Assembly (NCBI RefSeq): GCF_051535235.1
Contig: NZ_JBPPLZ010000004.1
Location: 124,001 to 188,000, forward strand
DNA: 64,000 nt
Source of the DNA: Nitrobacter sp051535235
GTDB taxonomy: Bacteria; Pseudomonadota; Alphaproteobacteria; Rhizobiales; Xanthobacteraceae
Reading direction: 5' to 3'
This document shows positions 27,201-34,574 of the stretch, piece by piece (position 1 is the first letter of the stretch; every line of letters starts with the position of its first letter). A program made the translations under genes and the position numbers. A model generated the notes under the pieces. That model was not told the DNA's origin. It saw nothing but the letters and a program-made list of their open reading frames with translations, and made no database searches.

Positions 27201-27382
27201 ATGGTTTCGGGGCTTGCGCCGGGCAGGTTCGCCTGGACCTGGATGGTGGGGAAATCGACCTGCGGCAGCGGCGCGACCGGCAGCAGCGGGAACGCCACCA
27301 GTCCGACAAACAGAATGCCTGCCATCAGCAACGAGGTTGCGATGGGGTATCTGATAAACGGTGCGGAAATGCTGCCGTTCAT
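24245..27382 (-). CDS. RND efflux pump inner-membrane subunit (MdtB/MdtC type)
   Basis: 1045-residue RND transporter. It has an N-terminal helix, two large periplasmic loops and two six-helix bundles. Characteristic sequences are PLPQVDFPTIQVQANLPGASP, the proton-relay helix LMALTISVGFVVDDAIVMLENI (paired Asp), and FFPQQDNGMILG. Wording matches the MdtB/MdtC branch of multidrug exporters. It follows the fusion protein gene by 60 bp on the same strand and ends without a linked outer-membrane channel gene, so a TolC encoded elsewhere would be needed. Confidence 0.93.
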   Translation of the reverse strand: MNGSISAPFIRYPIATSLLMAGILFVGLVAFPLLPVAPLPQVDFPTIQVQANLPGASPETMASSVAQPLERQMAQIPGIAQMTSTSSIGSTSITIQFDLNRNIDGAANDVQGAINAAGGQLPKNLPSPPTYRKVNPADSPIMLLSATSDTLPLTTVSDDTDAQMAQQISQISGVAQVFVGGQQKPAIRIQIDPAKLVAKGLSLEDIRSQITMTTVDSPKGSIDGGTRSYTIYANDQLTASKDWNDVIIAYRNGGPLRIRDIGRAVSGPEDNKRAAWANGERGVFLVIFKQPGANVIDTVDRIKAELPKLIAAIPPAIKIKIISDRTETIRAAVEDVQITLLITIVLVVMVIFLFLRSFWATIIPSVTVPLALLGACALMWPFGYSLDNLSLMALTISVGFVVDDAIVMLENISRYIEQGETPMAAALKGAGEIGFTIMSISISLVAVLIPLLLMGGIIGRLFREFAVTLAMAIFVSLVVSLTLTPMMASRFLRNQHDVRHGKLYQLSERGFDAMLDAYRRGLDLVLRWRRATLLVFFVTLGLSIYLFVTIPKGFFPQQDNGMILGTSEAAQDISFDEMKRKQEELGRIVMSDPGVASIAMFIGGGGSALNNGRMYVTLKPRGERDASAQQIIARLRPKLDKVEGARQFLQAAQDVRLGGRATRTQFEFTLQDANLDELNTWAPKVLSKLQTLPQLRDVATDQQTNGTTLTLTVDRDAASRYGIAPQLIDDTLYDAFGQRQVAQYFTQLNSYHVILEILPELQGKVDTLNKIYVKSPLTGEQVPLSVFAKWTTVPVRPLSISHQGQFPAITISFNLAQGVALGQATDAVQNAMRQLGTPATLNGSFQGTAQAFQQSLGTVPLLILAALVVVYLILGILYESYIHPITILSTLPSAGVGALATLMLFGYDFSLIALIGIILLIGIVKKNGIMMVDFAIAAEREEHLSPEQSIRKAALLRFRPIMMTTMAAMLGGVPLMLGTGTGAEIRQPLGYAMVGGLAVSQALTLFTTPVVYLYLDQFSNWLSRWGRGDAGSDRNLPGSIKEAAE

Positions 27383-27442
27383 TCTAGCGTCCTGATCCCG
27401 GAGTTCGCATGTCTTGCAGCAACCACGACGCGAGCTTCCGGA

Positions 27443-28603
27443 CTAATGGGCTTTGCCGTCAGACGGCTCGGACTCCGCGACTGTCGTGGTCACGGCCGAT
27501 CCCGGCTCAACCCGATATTGTCCAGCAACTATAACACGTTCTCCGGGGGTCAGGCCGCTCTCGATGACGGTTTTGCCGTCGATCGACTGGCCGACCTTGA
27601 TCTTGCGAAACTCGGCCTTGTTGTCCTGGTTGACGGCGTAGGCATAAAGCCCGTCGGTTCCGTGCTTGACGGCGTCGTCGGGAACCACGACTGCGTCTTT
27701 TACCGTGGACACCAACAGGCGGGTCGAGACCGACTGCCCGGGCCACAGGACGTGATCCTTGTTCTCGAAAACCGCCTTGAGGCGAATAGTTCCGCTGGTG
27801 GTGTCGACCTGATTGTTGATCAGCATCAGCGTACCTTCGGAAAGAACCCGCTTGCCGTCAGTGGAATAGGCGATCGTCTTCGGCGATCCGGCGGCGAGGG
27901 CGTCCTGGATCTGCGGGAGCTGCTCTTCCGGCGCGGTGAAGATCACGGCGATCGGCTCGATCTGGGCGATGGTGACGATGCCGGTCTGCGTCGAGGCGTT
28001 GACGATGTTGCCCTGATCCACCTGACGGAAGCCGGTGACTCCTGCGATCGGGGCGCGGATGTTGGTGTAGTCGAGCTGGGTTTGCGCGTTGGCGATCGCG
28101 GCGTCGTCCGCCTCGATCTGCGCGGTGAGCTGCTGCACGGTGGATCGCTGGGTGTCGGTCTGCTGCCGGGTCGCGAATTCGCCGAGCTTGGTATAACGCT
28201 GCAAGTCGAGATTGGCATTGGCGCGGTTGGCTTCATCCTGCGCCTTCTTGGCCCTGGCCTGATCGAGCGCCGCCTGGAATGGCCGCGGATCGATATGGGC
28301 GAGCAAATCGCCCTTCTGGACCAGTTGACCCTCCTTGAAGGCGATCCGGTCGATCTGACCGTCGACCCGGGTGCGGACCACGACGGTATTGAAACCCTGA
28401 ACGGTCCCGAGCCCGGTCAGGTAGACCGGGAAGTCGCCCTTCCGCACCGTTGCGATCTTGACCGGAATCGCGCGGGCCTTCGCGGCGCCGGCATGATCGG
28501 CACCGTTATGCTTTCCCGCGCCGTGCTGCCACAGCGCGTAGCCGCCCGCCAGGGCGATCACCGCGACGAGGGAGGTCCAACCGAGGATTCGCGACCGTGA
28601 CAT
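27443..28603 (-). CDS. RND efflux periplasmic adaptor (MdtA type)
   Basis: 386-residue membrane-fusion protein. An N-terminal membrane anchor (ILGWTSLVAVIALAGGYALW) is followed by the lipoyl half-motif GLGTVQGFNTVVVRTRVDGQ and FKEGQLVQKGDLLAHIDPRPF. Then come a coiled-coil hairpin rich in Ala/Gln (about residues 110-165) and beta-barrel segments with LMLINNQVDTTSGTIRLKAVF. It links the inner-membrane pump encoded just downstream to an outer-membrane channel. Transcription starts from a promoter region shared with the divergent MarR gene. Confidence 0.93.
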   Translation of the reverse strand: MSRSRILGWTSLVAVIALAGGYALWQHGAGKHNGADHAGAAKARAIPVKIATVRKGDFPVYLTGLGTVQGFNTVVVRTRVDGQIDRIAFKEGQLVQKGDLLAHIDPRPFQAALDQARAKKAQDEANRANANLDLQRYTKLGEFATRQQTDTQRSTVQQLTAQIEADDAAIANAQTQLDYTNIRAPIAGVTGFRQVDQGNIVNASTQTGIVTIAQIEPIAVIFTAPEEQLPQIQDALAAGSPKTIAYSTDGKRVLSEGTLMLINNQVDTTSGTIRLKAVFENKDHVLWPGQSVSTRLLVSTVKDAVVVPDDAVKHGTDGLYAYAVNQDNKAEFRKIKVGQSIDGKTVIESGLTPGERVIVAGQYRVEPGSAVTTTVAESEPSDGKAH

Positions 28604-28652
28604 GGGGGCTCGCGCTGAAAAATCCGGACTTCAAAAACTGTCCGGTTAGCCG

Positions 28653-28685
28653 TAGATAGATGCATGCATATAATGTGTAAACACA
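28653..28685 (-). promoter_or_regulatory. Candidate promoter of the RND operon with overlapping palindrome
   Basis: On the minus strand, TTTACA (28681-28676) and TATCTA (28658-28653) are separated by 17 bases, a good sigma-70 layout. The -35 box is overlapped by the palindrome TGTGT-AA-ACACA (28674-28685), a plausible site for the MarR protein encoded divergently. Confidence 0.5.
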
Positions 28686-28739
28686 CCATCCTTTGATAAT
28701 TCTAAACAATCGGAAACCTTTAGGACCAGCGCGCTGCCG

Positions 28740-29216
28740 ATGTCCCTCGATCGCAAACGCCAGTTCGTCGCGCAATTGATCGAAAGCTCGCGCCTGGTGC
28801 GCAACTATATCGACCTGCGCGCCAAGGGCTGCGGGACTACGCGGGCACAGTGGATCGTGCTGTTCCAACTCCGTCAGAAGGAAGGTCTGTCGCAAGTCGA
28901 TCTGGCCGAAGTCCTGGAACTGCAGCCGATTTCCCTGGTGCGGCTGCTCGACCGGCTGGTCGATCACGGCCTCCTGGAGCGCCGGCCGGATCCGCGGGAT
29001 CGGCGGGCCAATCGTTTGTTTCTGACCGGGGCAGGGCGTCGGCTCGTCGACGATCTGGACAGCCTGCGCGACTCGATCGCCGCCGATGTCTTGCAGGGAA
29101 TTCCGGCGGACACGATCGAAACCAGTCTCGAAGCCCTCCGGGCGATCAAGCACCGTATCAAGTGCGTCTCCGACGACAAGAGTCCTGAAAATCCCGGCGA
29201 CGCCGCGGGCAAATAA
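28740..29216 (+). CDS. MarR-family transcriptional regulator
   Basis: 158-residue winged-helix regulator. The recognition region is LSQVDLAEVLELQPISLVRLLDRLVDHGLLERR and the wing is DPRDRRANRLFLT (family motif DxRDRR). It is divergent from the RND pair across 136 bp containing a short palindrome, so it is probably the local repressor, released by pump substrates. That role is inferred from arrangement. The last ~20 residues are polar and probably disordered. Confidence 0.9.
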   Translation: MSLDRKRQFVAQLIESSRLVRNYIDLRAKGCGTTRAQWIVLFQLRQKEGLSQVDLAEVLELQPISLVRLLDRLVDHGLLERRPDPRDRRANRLFLTGAGRRLVDDLDSLRDSIAADVLQGIPADTIETSLEALRAIKHRIKCVSDDKSPENPGDAAGK

Positions 29217-29358
29217 CAGCTGTAGGCCGTCCGTCGAAATGTTGTGGCTTGCGCGACGGTCCTGACGATCGGGTTGTCAAGCGGACATCGCTTCTTCCAT
29301 ATCAGCCCACTGCAAATCCGGGCGAAGCCGGAATGCACGAAAAGGAAGGAGCCGACGG

Positions 29359-29598
29359 ATGGACGAGTTGAACGGCCGGATGATGGCCTGCCAGATCATG
29401 ATTACCGGTTTGATCGCACGCGTGGCCAACAATTCTCCCGACCCGCTCCGTTTCCTGACCGATTTCCGCGACGAGATCAAAGCCGTGGTGCGGCAGGTCA
29501 ATATCGCTGGGACGGACGACACGGATCGCATACGCAGCGTCGCACAAAAGACCGTCGATGAAATGCTGTCGCTGATGAAGCCGCCGAGCGCCGGCTGA
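29359..29598 (+). CDS. Small conserved-looking protein of unknown function
   Basis: 79 residues, acidic-basic mixed and probably all helical (MDELNGRMMACQIMITGLIARVANN, TVDEMLSLMKPP). A strong ribosome site, AAGGAAGGAG, precedes ATG 29359, which supports translation. No membrane helix or signal peptide is seen and no family is recognised. It lies between the MarR gene and the siderophore receptor. Confidence 0.7.
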   Translation: MDELNGRMMACQIMITGLIARVANNSPDPLRFLTDFRDEIKAVVRQVNIAGTDDTDRIRSVAQKTVDEMLSLMKPPSAG

Positions 29599-29617
29599 GG
29601 ATTGCCGCGCTCCGGCA

Positions 29618-29634
29618 ATTAGAATTGTTTCAAA
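29618..29634. promoter_or_regulatory. ICE-like (Irr) palindrome upstream of the siderophore receptor promoter
   Basis: ATTAGAA-TTG-TTTCAAA matches the iron control element TTTAGAA-N3-TTCTAAA at 11 of 14 fixed positions. It lies about 45 bp upstream of the proposed -35 box, a position compatible with activation. Confidence 0.4.
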
Positions 29635-29677
29635 TACAGCGCAGTCAAGGGAATTGAACGCATAGGACTGCGACGGA

Positions 29678-29722
29678 TTGGTCAAGCAATTTAGAATCGC
29701 TATGATTTAGATAGATTCAAAG
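29678..29722 (+). promoter_or_regulatory. Candidate promoter and ICE-like box of the siderophore receptor
   Basis: TTGGTC (29678-29683) and TATGAT (29701-29706) are separated by 17 bases. Starting at the last base of the -10, TTTAGAT-AGA-TTCAAAG (29706-29722) matches the Irr box at 11 of 14 positions. A further half-site TTTAGAA sits in the spacer at 29690-29696. The transcript start would be about 130 bases before the ATG. Confidence 0.5.
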
Positions 29723-29849
29723 AATGAAAGCAGCGCCGTTCGCCGAAACGCGTTGACCCTCAAAATCCTGATCGATAGTGCTCCTCATGCGGTAAATGAG
29801 CGCAGCGTCAATCACGCGCATTGACCTGTTACCAATTGGGGGACGTTTC

Positions 29850-32426
29850 ATGAGCAATGCAAGGATGCCGAGGTCGTTGCGGACGGTCGTAGCCACCGAC
29901 CCGACCGACAAGTCGCCGGATGTCAACTCCGTCGGCAAGGTATCCGCCGTTGCGGGTCTCATCGCGGCCGCCTCCTTCTCGCCCGCCGAAGCGCAGCAAT
30001 CCAGCCTCCCGCCGGTGACGATCGATGCCCCGGTCGCCCGTCCGCATCATGCTGCGCCGAAGCCCACGGCGGACCACGTCCGGGCGCGCACGGCGTTACG
30101 CCGCGCGGCGCGGCGCACCCAACCCGCGCAGGTCGCGCCGGTGCCGTTCCCCAATGCGGGCAACCTGGCTGCGGACCGCAATCCCTACGCCGATGCGGCC
30201 GCGCCCTATAAGGTCGATCACCTGCAGGCGTCCGGCAAATTTCCCGAGCCGCTGCTGAATACGCCGAAGACGGTCACGGTTCTCAGCAAGGAAGTGCTCG
30301 CGGACAAGAGCGCCACCTTGCTCAAGGATGTGGCGCGCACCACCGCGGGCGTCACGCTCGGGACGGGCGAGGGCGGCAACGCTTTCGGCGACCGCTTTTT
30401 CATCCGCGGCTTCGATGCGCGCAACGACGTGTTCATCGACGGCGTTCGCGATCCGGGCGTCAGCGTTCGCGAGAACTTCTTCACCGAGCAGGTGGAAATC
30501 CTGCGCGGGCCGGGCTCGTCGTTCGCGGGCCGCGGCACCACAGGCGGCGCGATCAACATCGTGACCAAGCAGGCCAATACCCAAGGCAACTTCTACAACA
30601 TGGACACGATCTTCGGCACCGACCAGACCAAGCGGGTGGTGCTCGACGTCAACCAGGTCATCAACCCGACATTGGCCGTCCGCGCGGGAGGGCTGTTTCA
30701 GGACGCCGATGTCGCGGGCCGCAAATACGTCACCGACGATCGCGGCGGTGGTTTCCTGGCGGTGACATGGACGCCGATCGATGCGATCAAGGTGCAGGCC
30801 AACTACATCCACACCGACCTGCATGGCTTGCCGGATTTCGGCGTGCCGTATTACCGGCCGGCGAGCGCGTTTACAGGAACGTACTATACCTCGACCGCCG
30901 GCGGACCGTTCCCGCAATATGGCGTCAACCGCAACACCTGGTACGGCTTCCTCAATCGCGACTACCAGTCCTACAGACAGGACATCGGCACGCTGAACCT
31001 GGAAGCGCACATCACGCCCGACCTCATGGTCACCAACAAGACGCGCGTGCAGCACTCGATCCTGGACTATATCGGCACGTTGCCTGAACGTCCGGTGGTG
31101 ACTGCTGCGAACCCCGCGCTCTGGACGCTCAGCGCCAATCCGCAGAGCCGCTTTCAGCCGACCGACGTCTTCGCCAACCAGACCGAGGCGGCCTACAAGT
31201 TCGGCACCGGCGCGTGGCGCCATACCGCGGTCGCCGGCGTGGAAATCTCGGCCGAGAGATCCAGCATCGACAAGTATGCGGGCTTGAGTTCCGAGGCGCT
31301 ACCGGGCGGCTTGAGCGGCTCGGGCTCGGTGGCAGGCGTCAACATCTTCAATCCGCAATACACGAACACGCCGTTCGGCACCGAGCCGACGCTCGCGGGG
31401 CTGCCAACCAAGATCAATATCGATACCAAGAGCGTCTACCTGCTCGATACAGCCAACTATAACGACTTCATTATTCTGAACGCCGGCATCCGTTACGACG
31501 ACTATCACATCGGCACCAGCGGCTACGGCACGGTGAACGGCGTTGCGAACACGTTTGGCACCCAATCGCTCGACTCCGGGCTGACCAACTACAATTTCGG
31601 CGCGGTGGTGAAGCCGTTGCCCTATGTCAGCCTTTATGCCGCCTATGCGACGTCCGCCAATCCGGTCGGCGCCGAGTTCGACGGCACCAGCGCGACGTAT
31701 GGTGGACTTGCCCCCATTCTGAACGGCAATTCGAACCAGATCTTCGGACCCGAGAAAAACCGCGCCGCCGAAGTCGGCACCAAGTGGGAACTGTTCGATC
31801 GTCATCTTTTGCTCCAAGCTTCGCTATTCCAGACTTGGAAGGACAACGCGCGCGAGTCGCAGAACATCACGACCGCGGCGGCAGCGACGCCGACCTGTCC
31901 CTATACCGCGACCACCGGTTCAGTGTCCTGCATTACCGCGGGCGCGGCCTATTGGATTCGCGGTATCGACATCGAAGCCGCCGGCAAGATCACCGACAAA
32001 TGGAGCGTGTTCGGCGGCGTCGTGCTGATGCAGTCGGAAGTGACGAAGTCGCTCGCCCCCTCGGCGCAACCGCTGCTTTACGCGAGCAATGTCGGCCTGC
32101 CACTCGCCAACATCGCGCATCAGTCCTTCAACCTCCTCACCAAGTACCAGGTGACGGACATCTGGGAGATTGGCGCGCAGGCGACCTATCGCTCGAAGAT
32201 CTACGGCGGCACGTTGCTCGCTGCGAACCAGGGGACGTCACTGCCTGACTACTGGCGCTTCGACGCCTTCACCGAAGTGAAGATCAATCCGAACTGGAAG
32301 GTGAAGCTCGCCGTCAACAACATCACCAATCAGCTCATCTATGACGCCTTGTATCAGAGCGCCACGCCGTTCGTGTTCGTCGCGCCGGGCCGTGTCGCCT
32401 ATCTGACACTGTCGGCCCGTTACTGA
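29850..32426 (+). CDS. TonB-dependent siderophore receptor (Fiu-like)
   Basis: 858 residues from ATG 29850, which has GGGGGA at 29838-29843; an upstream frame to 29796 is unnecessary. After a polar leader and a hydrophobic signal-like stretch ending PAEAQ (about residue 49) comes the plug domain (TPKTVTVLSKEVLADKS, FFIRGFDARNDVFIDGVRDPG, EILRGPGSSFAGRGTTGGAIN). A 22-strand-type barrel ends LTLSARY. The plug and barrel resemble catecholate receptors of the Fiu/CirA type. PiuC, ExbB, ExbD and TonB follow in order, making a complete energised uptake unit. The long Ala/Arg/Pro-rich stretch between signal and plug is unusual. Confidence 0.93.
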   Translation: MSNARMPRSLRTVVATDPTDKSPDVNSVGKVSAVAGLIAAASFSPAEAQQSSLPPVTIDAPVARPHHAAPKPTADHVRARTALRRAARRTQPAQVAPVPFPNAGNLAADRNPYADAAAPYKVDHLQASGKFPEPLLNTPKTVTVLSKEVLADKSATLLKDVARTTAGVTLGTGEGGNAFGDRFFIRGFDARNDVFIDGVRDPGVSVRENFFTEQVEILRGPGSSFAGRGTTGGAINIVTKQANTQGNFYNMDTIFGTDQTKRVVLDVNQVINPTLAVRAGGLFQDADVAGRKYVTDDRGGGFLAVTWTPIDAIKVQANYIHTDLHGLPDFGVPYYRPASAFTGTYYTSTAGGPFPQYGVNRNTWYGFLNRDYQSYRQDIGTLNLEAHITPDLMVTNKTRVQHSILDYIGTLPERPVVTAANPALWTLSANPQSRFQPTDVFANQTEAAYKFGTGAWRHTAVAGVEISAERSSIDKYAGLSSEALPGGLSGSGSVAGVNIFNPQYTNTPFGTEPTLAGLPTKINIDTKSVYLLDTANYNDFIILNAGIRYDDYHIGTSGYGTVNGVANTFGTQSLDSGLTNYNFGAVVKPLPYVSLYAAYATSANPVGAEFDGTSATYGGLAPILNGNSNQIFGPEKNRAAEVGTKWELFDRHLLLQASLFQTWKDNARESQNITTAAAATPTCPYTATTGSVSCITAGAAYWIRGIDIEAAGKITDKWSVFGGVVLMQSEVTKSLAPSAQPLLYASNVGLPLANIAHQSFNLLTKYQVTDIWEIGAQATYRSKIYGGTLLAANQGTSLPDYWRFDAFTEVKINPNWKVKLAVNNITNQLIYDALYQSATPFVFVAPGRVAYLTLSARY

Positions 32427-32453
32427 TCGATCCACTTTCGGGGATGCGGACAC

Positions 32454-33143
32454 ATGCTGATCTGCGTCCCCGAAGTATTGACCAAGGATGACGTGGCGGA
32501 TTTCCGCCGCGTCATGGACGCCGCCGAATGGGAGGATGGCCGCTCCACGGCGGGCGCGCAGTCGGCGCTGGTCAAGAAAAACGAGCAGTTGCCGCCGGAC
32601 AGCGAGGTGGCCCGGACGCTCGGCAACCGGATCATTTCGGCGCTGACGGGGAATCCGCGGTTCATCTCGGCGGCGATTCCGCTGCAGATTTTTCCACCTT
32701 TGTTCAACCGCTACGTCGCATCCGACGGGCATCATTTCGGCGTTCACGTCGACAACGCCGTGCGCGGCGACCGTTTGACCGGCTTGCGAATTCGCACCGA
32801 CCTGTCGGTCACGTTGTTTTTATCGGAACCGGAGGATTACGACGGCGGCGAACTGGTGGTCGAAGACAACTACGGTTCGCATGAAATCAAGCTGCCGGCC
32901 GGCGATCTGGTTCTTTATCCCGCGTCCAGCCTGCATTTGGTGACGCCGGTGACCCGTGGTGCGCGGGTTGCGTCTTTTTTCTGGCTGCAGAGCATGGTAC
33001 GGGATGATCACGCGCGCAGCCTGATCTTCGACCTGGACACGGCGATTCAAAATCTTGTTGAACGGCTGGGACGCGATGATCCTGAAACGGTCAAATTGAC
33101 GGGCATCTATCACAATCTCATCCGCTATTGGGCGGAGGTATGA
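32454..33143 (+). CDS. piuC: PiuC-type Fe(II)/2-oxoglutarate PKHD hydroxylase
   Basis: 229-residue dioxygenase. The iron ligands are His98 and Asp100 in HHFGVHVDNA and His161 in SSLHLVTPVTRG, with Arg168 for 2-oxoglutarate. These proteins are commonly encoded beside catecholate-siderophore receptors; the substrate is not established. It starts 27 bp after the receptor gene and ends 9 bp before the exbB ATG. A near-perfect Irr-type box lies at that junction, so exbB may also have separate control. Confidence 0.93.
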   Translation: MLICVPEVLTKDDVADFRRVMDAAEWEDGRSTAGAQSALVKKNEQLPPDSEVARTLGNRIISALTGNPRFISAAIPLQIFPPLFNRYVASDGHHFGVHVDNAVRGDRLTGLRIRTDLSVTLFLSEPEDYDGGELVVEDNYGSHEIKLPAGDLVLYPASSLHLVTPVTRGARVASFFWLQSMVRDDHARSLIFDLDTAIQNLVERLGRDDPETVKLTGIYHNLIRYWAEV

Positions 33144-33152
33144 GTAGCCGCA

Positions 33153-34091
33153 ATGTTTAGAATGGTTCTAAGAGTTCTGCCGATGGCGGTCGCATTGACG
33201 TTTGCGTCGCTGGCGTCACCCGTGGCCGCACAGCAGAACAAGATCGCCGCGCCACCGCAAGCAGCCCAGATTCAGTCGCCGGTTCAGACGACCGCACCCC
33301 CGACGCCCAGCATATCGCCGCCGCCTGTTGCCGATGCCGCACCCGCTTCGAGTGCGACGGCCATCAACCCGCTGAAGGCGGAGACGACGCCTCACGAACT
33401 GTCGCCGTGGTCGATGTTTCTGTCGGCTGACGTCCTGGTCAAGTTCGTGATGATCGGTCTTGCGTTTGCCTCGCTGGTGACCTGGACGATCTTCATTGCG
33501 AAAATGATCGAGTTGTCGCTGGCGCGGCGCAACCTCGGTGCGGCGCTGACACAGATCAGCGAGTCGCGCTCGCTGGCGGAAGCGCAGATGGCGCTCGGCG
33601 ACAAAAACAGCGTGCTGGCGTCCTTGCTGGCGGCGGCGATGCGCGAGGCGCGGCTGTCGGCCGGTATCTCCAGCGACGCCGGCATCAAGGAACGGGCGGC
33701 TTCGAGTTTCGCCGAAATCGTCCGCGCGGAATCGCGACGTATCCGGCTCGGAATGGGCCTGCTTGCGACCATCGGCGCGACATCGCCGTTCGTCGGCCTG
33801 TTCGGCACCGTCTGGGGCATCATGAACAGCTTCATCGGAATTTCCAAGTCGCAGACCACCAACCTCGCCGTGGTCGCGCCCGGCATCGCCGAAGCGCTGC
33901 TCGCGACCGCGCTCGGCCTCGTCGCGGCGATCCCGGCGGTCATCATCTACAACTACTTCGCGCGCGTGACGCGGGGCTATATCGAACTGGTCAGCCGCGC
34001 GTCCGGGTCCTCCGGACGATTGCTGTCGCGCGACCTGGACCGGACCCATGGCGGGTCCCTCGGCGCAGCGCATTCGCGTGCGGCGGAGTAG
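33153..34091 (+). CDS. exbB: TonB-system proton channel subunit ExbB
   Basis: 312 residues. A signal-like N-terminus (VLPMAVALTFASLASPVAAQQ) is followed by a Pro/Ala-rich periplasmic linker. The ExbB core has three helices, with FVMIGLAFASLVTWTIFIAKMIELSLARRNL, LGLLATIGATSPFVGLFGTVWGIMNSF and VAPGIAEALLATALGLVAAIPAVIIYNYF (key parts only). The start is uncertain: ATG 33153 is immediately followed by an ICE-like palindrome (33156-33172) and has GGAGG 14 bases upstream. ATG 33183 is in frame but has no ribosome site. exbD follows 3 bp downstream. Confidence 0.93.
   Translation: MFRMVLRVLPMAVALTFASLASPVAAQQNKIAAPPQAAQIQSPVQTTAPPTPSISPPPVADAAPASSATAINPLKAETTPHELSPWSMFLSADVLVKFVMIGLAFASLVTWTIFIAKMIELSLARRNLGAALTQISESRSLAEAQMALGDKNSVLASLLAAAMREARLSAGISSDAGIKERAASSFAEIVRAESRRIRLGMGLLATIGATSPFVGLFGTVWGIMNSFIGISKSQTTNLAVVAPGIAEALLATALGLVAAIPAVIIYNYFARVTRGYIELVSRASGSSGRLLSRDLDRTHGGSLGAAHSRAAE
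33156..33172. promoter_or_regulatory. ICE (Irr box) on the start of exbB
   Basis: TTTAGAA-TGG-TTCTAAG matches TTTAGAA-N3-TTCTAAA at 13 of 14 fixed positions; the inner arms TTAGAA/TTCTAA are perfect. It directly follows the ATG at 33153. This is the best iron-box match in the window. Confidence 0.7.
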
Positions 34092-34094
34092 ACG

Positions 34095-34571
34095 ATGGGC
34101 GCATCGATTGCAGAAGGCGGCTTTGACGACGACGAGGACTACGCCGAAGCGCACGAGATCAACGTCACGCCGTTCATCGACGTCATCCTGGTTTTGCTGA
34201 TCATCTTCATGGTGGCCGCGCCGCTGTCGACCGTCGATCTTCCGGTCAACCTTCCGACGTCGAGTGCGACCCCGCAGAAGAAGCCGGACAAGCCGACCTA
34301 TGTGAGCATCAAGGCCGATCTTGCGGTTGCGATCGGCGAAACGCTGGTCAAGCGGGTCGATCTGGTCCGGACGCTCGACAGCACGCCGAACATGACCAAG
34401 GACAGTTTCATCTTCCTGCGCGCGGATCGCGCGGTGCCTTATGGCGACCTGATGGACGTGCTGGAGATACTGCGCGCCGGCGGCTTTACGAAAATCAAGC
34501 TGGTGGCGCTCGAGGGCGTTCCGGACGCCCAGTCCGTTCCGGCCGCGGCCACCGCCACCGCAAAGCCTTGA
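34095..34571 (+). CDS. exbD: TonB-system proton channel subunit ExbD
   Basis: 158 residues. A polar cytoplasmic N-terminus (EDYAEAHEINVTPFIDVILVLLIIFMV) contains the single helix and the essential Asp of the INVTPFIDV motif. A periplasmic domain with YVSIKADLAVAIGETLV and VPYGDLMDVLEILRAGGFTKIKLVAL follows. It works with ExbB and TonB, whose genes flank it within 3 bp each, so translation is probably coupled. Confidence 0.95.
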   Translation: MGASIAEGGFDDDEDYAEAHEINVTPFIDVILVLLIIFMVAAPLSTVDLPVNLPTSSATPQKKPDKPTYVSIKADLAVAIGETLVKRVDLVRTLDSTPNMTKDSFIFLRADRAVPYGDLMDVLEILRAGGFTKIKLVALEGVPDAQSVPAAATATAKP

Positions 34572-34574
34572 ACC

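Noticed and set aside
25712..28600. A 962-codon open frame antisense to the RND efflux genes
   Set aside because: Composition is Arg/Asp/His/Gln-rich with no domain; it is the mirror of strongly conserved genes in high-GC DNA.
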